The notes beneath the pieces are model-generated. The model was not told the origin of the DNA. It ran no database searches and saw only the letters and a program-made list of their open reading frames with translations. Shown here piece by piece: positions 24,118 to 32,402 of a stretch of DNA of 64,000 nt. This stretch comes from Serpentinimonas barnesii (GTDB lineage Bacteria; Pseudomonadota; Gammaproteobacteria; Burkholderiales; Burkholderiaceae_C): NCBI RefSeq assembly GCF_000696225.1, contig NZ_BAWN01000032.1:1-64000 (forward strand), read 5' to 3'. How positions within the stretch are numbered: the stretch's first letter is position 1; each line of letters begins with the position of its first letter. The position numbers and the translations under genes are program-made.

Positions 24118-24154
24118 AAAACCGAGACTGGAGCTTGAGGCAGGCGCGCCGAAA

Positions 24155-25291
24155 TTACCTCAGATCCTCGGCCAAAACCTGCACGATGCGCTGGGCCACT
24201 GCCGCCGGGGCCGGTTGGCCAGCTTGGTCGAGCACCGAGACGGTGCTGCGGTTGTCGGCGCTGCGCACCACGATGCGGTAGCGCTCGGGCGCTGCGGCCT
24301 CGGCCCGTGCGCCACCGAAAATGCGGCCCAAGAAGCCCGGTTCGGCGCGCTGCACCGTGGCGTCGGGGGCCACGTAGCGCACGAAGTAGAGGCCCTGGGC
24401 GCGGTCGCGGTCTTCGACCGTGAAGCCGGTGCGGTCCAGCGCCAGCCCGACGCGGCGCCAGGCGCGGTCAAAGCCTTCGTCGAGTTGCAGCACCGGCAAG
24501 TTGTTGACCGTGGCGACCCGGGCCAGCGCTTGTGCCGGGGTGGCGGCCGCAACCAAGGCTTGGGCTTGCTCTTGCGTAACGCCCAGTTGCACCATGAGGC
24601 GGCGCAAAAACTCGGCTTCCAGTTCGTGGTTGGTGGGGCGCGGCTGCCACAGCGTGCCGTCGCGGCGTTCGTTGAAGAGTTCGATCATGCCGCGGTGGCT
24701 GATGAAGATTTCGGTGCCGCCATCGGCGCGGCGCTCGAGCCGGGTGCGGAAGCGGTCGCGCTCGCCGGTGGAGTACAGGGTATCGAACAGACGCCCGAGG
24801 GTGGCGCGGATGATGTCTTGCGGAATCTGGGCCCGGTTCTCGGCCCAGTCGGTCTCCATCAGGCCCAGTTGCTGCTGGTCGAGGGTGAGGAAAAAGCCGT
24901 TTTCCTGCCAGAAGTCGCGGATCGGGCTCCAGAGCTGCTCGGGCGGGCGGTTCACCACCAGCCAGCGCTGGTCGCCGGCGCGCTCGATGCGCACATCGCC
25001 CACTTGCACGGCTGCCGTAGGAACGGCCGCCACACCGGGTTGAGCGGCCTGAAAACCGGCGGCCGTCACGGCTGCGCCGGGGGCCACGAAGCGGCTGTCG
25101 CGCTGCAATTGGGTCAGGTCGGGCGGTACCTCGAGCGTGGCGGCGGGGCGCGCGCTGCGGTAGTCGATGCGGTCTTCCTCGAGCACCGAGCAACCGGCGG
25201 CGAGCAGGGCCGCCAAGGCAAGGGCGCTCAGGCGCAAGGCGCTGGCGGCATGGGCAGGGCGGCGGGTTGGGGCAAGGAGGCTGAATTTCAT
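24155..25291 (-). CDS. bamC: Outer membrane assembly lipoprotein BamC
   Basis: Lipoprotein component of the BAM complex that inserts beta-barrel proteins into the outer membrane. The 378-residue protein has an N-terminal signal with lipobox LLAAGC (Cys34), the conserved unstructured DYRSARPAATLEVPPDL segment that binds BamD, and two helix-grip domains, one around LVVNRPPEQLWSPIRDFW and one around LQLDEGFDRAWRRVGLALDR. It follows dapA by 48 bp, the same dapA-bamC order seen in Escherichia coli. Confidence 0.93.
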   Translation of the reverse strand: MKFSLLAPTRRPAHAASALRLSALALAALLAAGCSVLEEDRIDYRSARPAATLEVPPDLTQLQRDSRFVAPGAAVTAAGFQAAQPGVAAVPTAAVQVGDVRIERAGDQRWLVVNRPPEQLWSPIRDFWQENGFFLTLDQQQLGLMETDWAENRAQIPQDIIRATLGRLFDTLYSTGERDRFRTRLERRADGGTEIFISHRGMIELFNERRDGTLWQPRPTNHELEAEFLRRLMVQLGVTQEQAQALVAAATPAQALARVATVNNLPVLQLDEGFDRAWRRVGLALDRTGFTVEDRDRAQGLYFVRYVAPDATVQRAEPGFLGRIFGGARAEAAAPERYRIVVRSADNRSTVSVLDQAGQPAPAAVAQRIVQVLAEDLR

Positions 25292-25339
25292 GGGTGGGCT
25301 TTGAATTCGAGGCGACAGGGCAAGGCTGTGAGGCGCAGC

Positions 25340-26236
25340 TTACAGCAGACCGGCTTCGTGCAGGGCGCGCTCCACCAAGGCGTATTTGTCGGCACTCAGT
25401 GGCGTGAGGGGCAGGCGCAAGGCAGCGCCGCAGCGGCCGAGGCGCTCCAGCGCCCATTTGACCGGGATCGGGTTGGGTTCGACGAACAACTGCTTGTGCA
25501 GCGGCAGCAGGCGCATCTGAATTTCCATGGCGCGCTGCACCTGGCCGGCGATGGCGGCCACGCACAGCTCGTGCATCAGGCGCGGGGCCACGTTGGCGGT
25601 CACGCTCACGTTGCCGCGGCCGCCGCACAGCATCAGGGCCACGGCGGTGGGGTCGTCGCCTGAATAGACGCTAAAACCCGCCGGCGCCTGGCGGATCAGC
25701 CACTGGGCGCGTTCAATGTTGCCGCTGGCTTCCTTGATGCCAAAGATGCCGGGCAGCTCGGCCAGCCGCAGCGCGGTTTCGGGTTGCAGGTCGGCCACGG
25801 TGCGCCCGGGCACGTTGTAGAGCATGATGGGCAGATCGCCACAGGCCTCGGCAATGGCCTTGAAGTGCTGGTACTGCCCTTCTTGGGTCGGCTTGTTGTA
25901 GTAGGGCACGACTTGCAACTGGCAGTCGGCCCCCACTTGCTGGGCGTAGCGCGCCAAGGCAATGGCTTCGGCGGTGGAGTTGGCGCCGCAGCCGGCCAGA
26001 ATCGGGCAGCGCCCGGCTGCTTGTTCAACCGCCACGCGGATGATCTCGCAGTGCTCTTGCACGCTCACAGTGGGCGATTCGCCCGTGGTGCCGACCACGC
26101 CGATGCAGTCGGTGCCCTGCTCAATGTGCCAGTCGATCAACTGGCGCAGGCTGGCGTAGTCCACGCTGGCGTCGGGGTGCATGGGGGTGACCAAGGCCAC
26201 GATGCTGCCAGTGAGCGCAGTGATCGGTTTCGTCAT
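25340..26236 (-). CDS. dapA: 4-hydroxy-tetrahydrodipicolinate synthase DapA
   Basis: Condenses pyruvate with aspartate semialdehyde, the first committed step to diaminopimelate and lysine. The 298-residue TIM barrel has [11 protein letters not shown], the catalytic tyrosine in LYNVPGR (Tyr140) and the Schiff-base lysine in FGIKEASGN (Lys168). The ATG at 26236 fits the conserved start [19 protein letters not shown]. It heads a unit with bamC. Confidence 0.96.
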   Translation of the reverse strand: MTKPITALTGSIVALVTPMHPDASVDYASLRQLIDWHIEQGTDCIGVVGTTGESPTVSVQEHCEIIRVAVEQAAGRCPILAGCGANSTAEAIALARYAQQVGADCQLQVVPYYNKPTQEGQYQHFKAIAEACGDLPIMLYNVPGRTVADLQPETALRLAELPGIFGIKEASGNIERAQWLIRQAPAGFSVYSGDDPTAVALMLCGGRGNVSVTANVAPRLMHELCVAAIAGQVQRAMEIQMRLLPLHKQLFVEPNPIPVKWALERLGRCGAALRLPLTPLSADKYALVERALHEAGLL

Positions 26237-26275
26237 AGGGTTAAAAATGGGGGTGAAATCCGGGGTGCAGGGCAC

Positions 26276-26281
26276 ATTCTA
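26276..26281 (-). promoter_or_regulatory. -10 candidate for dapA-bamC
   Basis: TAGAAT on the minus strand, 40 bases before the dapA ATG. The -35 region is poor, so this is only a suggestion. Confidence 0.3.
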
Positions 26282-26369
26282 CCCAGACCGGCGCAGCCGG
26301 GGTTCGGTTGGGGTCCGGCTGGCTGGTGCATCGAGCCCCGGTTGAAGCATGGGTCAAGGTGGTTTGCGC

Positions 26370-27089
26370 TCAATCGGCGCGCGCAAGGCCCGGATTCAGA
26401 AAAAACCGCGCCGGCTGCGCGCTGGCGTCGGCCAAGGGGCGCACGGCGCAGATGCGCTGCACAAAGCGCGCCGGTTCGGGCAGCCAGCCGTCCTCGAAAG
26501 CCAGCACCTGCAGGCCCTGGCACAGGCGCAGCAACTCGCCGCTTTGCAGCAAAAATTCGGGCCGGGAGGGCCGGCCGATGCGGGCCTGACCGTGGGCAAA
26601 GGTTTCGACGATCAGCACCGCGCCGGGCCGCAGGCTGGCCAGCAGATCGGGCCAGAGCGGGCGCCAGAGGTAGTTGGTCACCAGCACGGCGTCGAACTGC
26701 TGGCCAGGCAGCGGCCAGGGCGCGTTTTCCAGGTCGGCCTGCACGGTTCGCACCCGCCCTGCCGGGGTGGGTTCCGGGGCGGCTGGGGTGCAGAGATCGG
26801 CCAAAGAGGCCAGTGCAGCGGGGTCGCGGTCCAGCGCCGTAACGTGGCAGCCCCGCGCCGCCAGCCAGCGGCTGTGGCGCCCGTGGCCGCAAGCGAGGTC
26901 GAGCACGTGCGGGGCGGGCCCAGGAGCAGTCGCCGCGTTGCGGGCACCGGGCTGGGCCGTGTGGCTGGGCGCCACCTCATGCTCCGCATCCAGGGTGCGG
27001 CAAAGGCCGGGCTCGGGCTTGGGGCCGATCAGGTGGCTCCAGCGCAGCAGCCAGTCCGAGGGGGCGGCGTTGGGGTGGTGCGGCGGCAT
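26370..27089 (-). CDS. Class I SAM-dependent methyltransferase
   Basis: Methyltransferase of 239 residues from the ATG at 27089. Motif I is VLDLACGHGRHSRWLAARG, then the acidic residue in ALDRD and motif IV-like FDAVLVTNYLWRPLW. The TehB/Methyltransf_25-like pattern gives no substrate. A variable 60-residue N-terminal stretch precedes the SAM fold. It begins two bases after the stop of the 63-aa membrane protein gene, and with the MFS gene upstream makes a three-gene coupled unit. Confidence 0.85.
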   Translation of the reverse strand: MPPHHPNAAPSDWLLRWSHLIGPKPEPGLCRTLDAEHEVAPSHTAQPGARNAATAPGPAPHVLDLACGHGRHSRWLAARGCHVTALDRDPAALASLADLCTPAAPEPTPAGRVRTVQADLENAPWPLPGQQFDAVLVTNYLWRPLWPDLLASLRPGAVLIVETFAHGQARIGRPSRPEFLLQSGELLRLCQGLQVLAFEDGWLPEPARFVQRICAVRPLADASAQPARFFLNPGLARAD

Positions 27090-27091
27090 GC

Positions 27092-27283
27092 TCAAAAACA
27101 AAGCCAGATTTGGTTCGATAGCTTGAGCAGGAAGTCGGGCTGGGCGTAGAGCTTGAAGGTGAGCAGCAACAGCGCCGCCACCGCCACCCAAGCCAGCACG
27201 CGCCCGGCCACGCCGCCCAAGGCCCGGATGGCCCGGCTGGAAAGGCCGGTCCCGCTCCGATCTGGCTGGGTGGGGTTCATCAT
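27092..27283 (-). CDS. Small membrane protein (63 aa)
   Basis: A 63-residue protein with one hydrophobic segment (about residues 27-45, RVLAWVAVAALLLLTFKLYAQ) and the C-terminal motif NQIWLCF. I know no function, but similar small single-pass proteins with this ending occur in related bacteria. Its tandem ATG codons overlap the MFS stop as ATGATGA, and it ends two bases before the methyltransferase start, so it is very likely translated in this unit. Confidence 0.7.
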   Translation of the reverse strand: MMNPTQPDRSGTGLSSRAIRALGGVAGRVLAWVAVAALLLLTFKLYAQPDFLLKLSNQIWLCF

Positions 27284-28530
27284 GCGGCCGCCTTCATGCG
27301 CTGCGGCCCGCGCTGAATCGGATGTTCCTTGATCGGCCAGTTCAGCGCCGCCGCCACCAGCCCCAAGCCCACGGCCAGCCCCCAGACGATGTCGTAGCTG
27401 CCGGTCAGATCGTGCAACAGGCCGCCGAGCCAAACCCCTAGGAAGCTGCCGATCTGGTGGCTAAAGAACACAAAGCCACCCAGCATCGAGAGGTGCGCCA
27501 CGCCAAAGATTTGCGCCACCAGCGCGTTGGTGGGCGGCACGGTCGAGAGCCACAACACCCCCATCACGGCGGCAAACAGATAGACGCTCCACGGCGTGAG
27601 CGGGGCCAGCAAAAACAGGGTAATGGCCACCGAACGCGACAAATAGATGAAGGCCAGGATTTTGCGCTTGGCCAGCCGCTGCCCCAGCACCCCGGCGGCG
27701 TAGGTGCCCAGCACGTTAAAGAGGCCAATGAGCGCCAGCGCGGTGCTGGCCACGTGCGGCTCCAGGTTGTGGTCTTTGAGGTAGCTTGGCAGGTGGATGC
27801 CGATGAACACCACCTGGAAGCCGCACACGAAGTAGCCCGCCATCAGCAACTGGAAGCTGCGGTAGGCGCTGGCTTCGCGCAGCGCCTGCCAGATGCTTTG
27901 CTCGCGCACCGGCTGGATTTGACCAGCGGCAAAACCGGGTTCGCGCAGGCCCCAAGCCAGCGGCGCGATCAAGAGCACCGCAGCGGCCAGAATGAGCAGC
28001 GCCTCTTGCCAGCCAAAGGAAAGGATCAGGAAGCCCTCCACCGGCACCAACAAAAATTGACCGAAAGAGCCCGCCGCCGCCGCCACGCCCATGGCCCAAG
28101 AGCGGCGCTCGGCCGGCACCTGGCGGCCGATCACGCCGTAGATCACGGCAAAGGTGGTGCCGGCCTGCGCCGCGCCGATCAGCACCCCGGTGGTGAGGGC
28201 GAACATGAGCGGGGTGGTCGAGAGCGCCATGCCCACCAGCCCAAGCGCGTACAGCAGCGCGCCCAGCACCAGCACCTTGAAGGCCCCGAAGCGGTCGGCC
28301 AACATGCCGGCAAAAATGCCAAACACCCCCCACGAGAGGTTTTGCACCGCCAGTGCCCAGGAGAAATGCTCGCGCGTCCAGCCCTGTGCCTCGGTGATGG
28401 GCAGCAGCCACAAGCCAAAACCGTGCCGTATGCCCATCGACAGCATGACGATGGCAGCCCCGCAGAGCAGCACCTGGGCGATGGGCAAGCGCGGCGCGTG
28501 GGCGGTGGCGGGGCTGGTTTCGGCAGACAT
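27280..28530 (-). CDS. MFS transporter
   Basis: Inner-membrane major facilitator of 416 residues with about 12 hydrophobic segments and the loop MLADRFGAFKVLVLG. The opening SMGIRHGFGLWLLPITEAQGW, followed by LAVQNLSWG, matches a group of betaproteobacterial MFS proteins related to oxalate/formate and monocarboxylate carriers. The substrate is unknown. The ATG at 28530 was preferred to a start 25 codons upstream because the added residues are not conserved-looking. It is divergent from parE. Confidence 0.85.
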   Translation of the reverse strand: MSAETSPATAHAPRLPIAQVLLCGAAIVMLSMGIRHGFGLWLLPITEAQGWTREHFSWALAVQNLSWGVFGIFAGMLADRFGAFKVLVLGALLYALGLVGMALSTTPLMFALTTGVLIGAAQAGTTFAVIYGVIGRQVPAERRSWAMGVAAAAGSFGQFLLVPVEGFLILSFGWQEALLILAAAVLLIAPLAWGLREPGFAAGQIQPVREQSIWQALREASAYRSFQLLMAGYFVCGFQVVFIGIHLPSYLKDHNLEPHVASTALALIGLFNVLGTYAAGVLGQRLAKRKILAFIYLSRSVAITLFLLAPLTPWSVYLFAAVMGVLWLSTVPPTNALVAQIFGVAHLSMLGGFVFFSHQIGSFLGVWLGGLLHDLTGSYDIVWGLAVGLGLVAAALNWPIKEHPIQRGPQRMKAAA

Positions 28531-28675
28531 TGGGCAAATGTAACCAATTTGGCGCCGCTTTGCAGCGGGTGCAAATTGACCTTGCGCCCCATCACGCCCA
28601 GCCACGCCGCGCAGGGCTCGGGTTTTGCGCAGCCGCGCTAGCCAGGGGCCGAGGCCGGCTGTTGGCCCGCCTCTC

Positions 28676-28681
28676 TACAAT
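28676..28681 (+). promoter_or_regulatory. -10 candidate for parE
   Basis: TACAAT ends 8 bases before the parE ATG. If it is used, transcription starts within about two bases of the start codon, giving a leaderless or nearly leaderless message. Confidence 0.35.
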
Positions 28682-28689
28682 GCGCCTCC

Positions 28690-30678
28690 ATGCCAGACAC
28701 CCCACCGAACGCCCCCCCCACCCCAGGCGCCTACGCCGAAAGCTCGATCCGTGTGCTCAAAGGCCTGGAGCCGGTGCGCCAGCGCCCGGGCATGTACACC
28801 CGCACCGACAGCCCGCTGCACATCGTCCAGGAAGTGCTCGACAACGCCGCCGACGAGGCGCTGGCCGGTTATGGCAAGCGCATCCGCGTCACCCTGCACC
28901 GCGACGGCTCGGTGAGCGTGGAAGACGAGGGGCGCGGCATCCCGCACGGGCTGCACCCCGAAGAGCAGGCCCCGGTGCTGGAGCTGGTGTTCACGCGCCT
29001 GCACGCCGGTGGCAAGTTTGACAAGGGCAGCGGCGGCGCCTACAGCTTCTCCGGGGGCCTGCACGGGGTGGGGGTGAGCGTGAGCAACGCCCTGGCCAGC
29101 CGGCTCGAAGTGAGCAGCTACCGCGCCGGGCAGGTGGCGCGCATGGTCTTTGCCGATGGGGCCGTGCTCGAACCCTTGAGCCTGCAAGCGGCCCCAGCCG
29201 GTGCGCGCAAGCAGGGCACCACGGTGCGCCTGTGGCCCGACCCCAAGTATTTCGACACCTCCGCCCTGCCGCTGGCCGAGTTGCAGCACCTGCTGCGCAG
29301 CAAGGCGGTGCTGCTGCCGGGGCTGTCGGTTAGCCTGAACCTAGAAGCCAGCGGCGAAACCCTGCACTGGCAGTACCAGGGCGGCCTGCGCGACTACCTG
29401 TTGCAAAGCCTGCCCGCCGAGCCGCTGATTCCGCTGTTCGAAGGTTCGGGCTATGCCGACGCCGGGCACGAGAGCTTTGCCGAGGGCGAGGGCGCGGCCT
29501 GGGCGGTGGCTTTCACCGAAGAGGGCGCCACGCTGCGCGAGAGCTACGTCAATTTGATACCCACCAGCGCCGGCGGCACCCACGACAGCGGCCTGCGCGA
29601 CGGGCTGTACCAGGCCGTCAAGGGCTTTATCGAGCTGCACGCGCTGCTGCCCAAAGGGGTGCGGCTGCTGCCCGAAGACGTGTACGCCCGCGCCAGCTAC
29701 GTGCTTTCGGCCAAGGTGCTGGACCCGCAGTTCCAGGGCCAGATCAAGGAGCGGCTCAATTCGCGCGACGCGCTGCGCCTGGTTGGCTCGGTGCTGCGGC
29801 CGGCGCTGGAGCTGTGGCTGAACCAGCACGTGGCGCACGGCAAGAAGCTGGCCGAGTTGGTGATCCGCGCTGCGCAAAACCGCCAAAAGGCGGCGCAGAA
29901 GGTGGAAAAACGCAAGGGCTCGGGGGTAGCGGTGCTGCCGGGCAAGCTCACCGACTGCGAGAGCCGCGAGCTGGCGCGCAACGAGCTGTTTTTGGTCGAG
30001 GGCGATTCGGCCGGTGGCAGCGCCAAGATGGGGCGCGACAAGGAATGCCAGGCGGTGCTGCCGCTGCGCGGCAAGGTGCTCAACACCTGGGAGGTGGAGC
30101 GCGAGCGCCTGTACGCCAACACCGAAATACACGACATCGCGGTGGCCATCGGGGTCGATCCGCATGGGCAGGCCGACAGTGCCGATTTGAGCGGCCTGCG
30201 CTACGGCAAGGTGTGCATTTTGGCCGATGCCGACGTCGATGGCGCGCACATCCAGGTGCTGCTTTTAACGCTGTTTTTGCGCCACTTTCCGCGCCTGGTC
30301 GAGGCCGGGCACGTGTACGTGGCGCGCCCGCCGCTGTACCGCGTCGATGTGCCCGCGCGCGGCAAAAAGCCCGCCGCCAAGGCCTATGCGCTGGACGAAG
30401 GCGAGCTGGAAGCGATACTGGACAAATGCGCCAAAGACGGGCTGGCGCGCGACAAATGCAGCATCAGCCGCTTCAAGGGCTTGGGCGAGATGAACGCCGA
30501 GCAGTTGTGGGACACCACGCTCAACCCCGACACGCGCCGCCTGCTGCCGGTGCAGCTGGGGGCGTTCGACTGGCTGCAGACCGAGGCGCGCATCGGCCAG
30601 TTGATGGGCAAGGGCGAAGCGGCAGCGCGGCGGGCGTTGATGGAGCGCGCGGGGGATGCGGTGGCGGTGGATTTTTGA
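28690..30678 (+). CDS. parE: DNA topoisomerase IV subunit B ParE
   Basis: ATPase subunit of topoisomerase IV, which decatenates daughter chromosomes. The 662-residue protein has the GHKL ATPase site (EVLDNAADEAL near residue 50, then DEGRGIP and GGLHGVGVSVSNALAS) and the TOPRIM domain with LVEGDSAGGSAKMGRD, PLRGKVLN and DADVDGAHI. The RPGMYTRTD opening and the absence of the long GyrB insertion favour ParE over GyrB. parC is not next to it; the following gene is on the other strand. Confidence 0.94.
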   Translation: MPDTPPNAPPTPGAYAESSIRVLKGLEPVRQRPGMYTRTDSPLHIVQEVLDNAADEALAGYGKRIRVTLHRDGSVSVEDEGRGIPHGLHPEEQAPVLELVFTRLHAGGKFDKGSGGAYSFSGGLHGVGVSVSNALASRLEVSSYRAGQVARMVFADGAVLEPLSLQAAPAGARKQGTTVRLWPDPKYFDTSALPLAELQHLLRSKAVLLPGLSVSLNLEASGETLHWQYQGGLRDYLLQSLPAEPLIPLFEGSGYADAGHESFAEGEGAAWAVAFTEEGATLRESYVNLIPTSAGGTHDSGLRDGLYQAVKGFIELHALLPKGVRLLPEDVYARASYVLSAKVLDPQFQGQIKERLNSRDALRLVGSVLRPALELWLNQHVAHGKKLAELVIRAAQNRQKAAQKVEKRKGSGVAVLPGKLTDCESRELARNELFLVEGDSAGGSAKMGRDKECQAVLPLRGKVLNTWEVERERLYANTEIHDIAVAIGVDPHGQADSADLSGLRYGKVCILADADVDGAHIQVLLLTLFLRHFPRLVEAGHVYVARPPLYRVDVPARGKKPAAKAYALDEGELEAILDKCAKDGLARDKCSISRFKGLGEMNAEQLWDTTLNPDTRRLLPVQLGAFDWLQTEARIGQLMGKGEAAARRALMERAGDAVAVDF

Positions 30679-30723
30679 AAATCGGTTATTTGCTCAAAAA
30701 CGTTACGGAGATTTTTGATCGAC

Positions 30724-32328
30724 CTAGGCCTTGGCGCCACCGGCCCGCTGCGGCACCAGCGGCAGATCCGGGTAGTTGAGCATGTCGTCGGCCTTGGCCC
30801 ACTGCTGCACCAGGCGGCGCAAGTGGCTGAGGTCGTCGAGCAGGGTGTCGGCGCGTTCGGCGCTAAGCTGCTGCGCCACCACGGCCGCCAGCAGCGCGCC
30901 TTTGCCGTGCTGGTAAGCCGGTTCGAAAGCCGCTAGGGTGCGTGCCGTCTCGGCGCTCGGGGCCGCCAAGCAATGCACAGCGGCCGCCAGCACCGGCGCG
31001 ATCAAGGCGCGCACGTGTTCGGGATCGGTCTGGGCGGCGGCGGCTACGGCCTGCGCCGAAGCCACCATGCGCCCGGCCTCATCGAGGTAGCGGGTGGCGC
31101 GCAGGCACAGGGTGAGCGCGTCCGAAACCTCGCGCGGCATCCTTTCGGCGCGCAAGCCGCCGATGTAGTCGGTCACGGTGGCGGCCAGTTGGCGCACCGC
31201 CTCGGCCTCTTTCTCCACCGGGCGTTCGTTTTTCAGGGCCGCGCTGGCCACCGCAGCCACGCCCGCGCGCAGCCGCTGCAGCTCGGCCTGCACCGCGCCC
31301 AGCGCCAGTTCGGGCGAGGCCGCCAAGGTGGCGTCGAGGTGCTGCGGGCGCGCCAGCTCGTCTTGCTGGCTGCGAAAACGGGTTTCGAGCCAGTCCGCCA
31401 GGCGGCCAATGAAGGGCAGCAGCAGCAGCACCCCCAGCACGTTGAACACGGTGTGAAACAGCGCCAGCTTGGCGGCGATATTGCCCACCAAGCCAAAAAA
31501 CTCGGCCAGCCCGTCCACCGTCCACAGCATCAGGGGCAAAATCAGCAGCGCCACACAGCCGGTGATCACATTGAAGCCGACGTGGCCCATGGCCAGGCGG
31601 CGCGCGGAGGCGGTGGCATTGAGCGCGGCCAGCACGGCGGTGGAGGTGGTGCCCACATTGGCCCCAATAATGGCCGCTGCGGCCGTGGGCAGGCTCAGCA
31701 GCCCACCCGCCGCTGCGGTGAGGATGAGCGCAATGGCGGCGCTGGAAGACTGCGTCAGCATGGTGACGACAAAACCCACCGCCAGCGCCGCAGCCCAGTG
31801 CAGGGCGATGCCGCCCCCAAGCACCCCGGCTTCAAAGCCCGCCGCCACGCCCGAAAACGCCTCTTGCAGCAGCCCCAGGCCAATGAAGAACAGGCCAAAG
31901 CCGGTGAGCGCATCGCCCAAGCCTTGGTAGCGTTTGTCGCGTGCAATCAGGCGCAGTGCCACCCCGGCGGCGATCATGGGCAGCGCAAAGGCGTCGATGT
32001 CAAAACCGACGCCGATCAGGCTCACCAACCAGGCGGTCATGGTGGTGCCGATGTTGGTGCCAAACACCACGCCCAGCGCCTGGCGCAAATTCATGAGCCC
32101 GGCGTTGACAAAGCCGATTGCCGCCACCGTGACTGCGCTGGAGGACTGCACCACCGCCGTCACCAAGATGCCGGCCCCGACGCCACGCAGCGGCGTGGAA
32201 GTCGATTGGCTGAGCAGGCGCTTGAGCCCGCTGCCGCCAAAGGTTTTGAGGCCCTCGGTCATCATCAGCATGGCCAGCAGAAACAGGGCCAGGCCGCCAG
32301 CGGCTTGCGAGAAAGTGGTGAAGTCCAT
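30724..32328 (-). CDS. Na/Pi cotransporter family protein
   Basis: Sodium-phosphate symporter (PNaS family) of 534 residues. Two inverted hydrophobic repeats each carry the hallmark QSSSA motif (VVQSSSAVTVAA and LTQSSSAAIALI) and a GTNIGTT/GANVGTT motif. The last 190 residues are a helical PhoU-like domain. The family imports or exports phosphate and its analogues. It is close to the pst operon but separate from it, on the opposite strand, and has no visible Pho box. Confidence 0.92.
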   Translation of the reverse strand: MDFTTFSQAAGGLALFLLAMLMMTEGLKTFGGSGLKRLLSQSTSTPLRGVGAGILVTAVVQSSSAVTVAAIGFVNAGLMNLRQALGVVFGTNIGTTMTAWLVSLIGVGFDIDAFALPMIAAGVALRLIARDKRYQGLGDALTGFGLFFIGLGLLQEAFSGVAAGFEAGVLGGGIALHWAAALAVGFVVTMLTQSSSAAIALILTAAAGGLLSLPTAAAAIIGANVGTTSTAVLAALNATASARRLAMGHVGFNVITGCVALLILPLMLWTVDGLAEFFGLVGNIAAKLALFHTVFNVLGVLLLLPFIGRLADWLETRFRSQQDELARPQHLDATLAASPELALGAVQAELQRLRAGVAAVASAALKNERPVEKEAEAVRQLAATVTDYIGGLRAERMPREVSDALTLCLRATRYLDEAGRMVASAQAVAAAAQTDPEHVRALIAPVLAAAVHCLAAPSAETARTLAAFEPAYQHGKGALLAAVVAQQLSAERADTLLDDLSHLRRLVQQWAKADDMLNYPDLPLVPQRAGGAKA

Positions 32329-32402
32329 GCCGGCATTATCCCCCTGTTTTGCTCAGGAATGCGGCTCCGCGCTGCGCTTGCGCCCCGGTGCGCCGACCGG
32401 TA

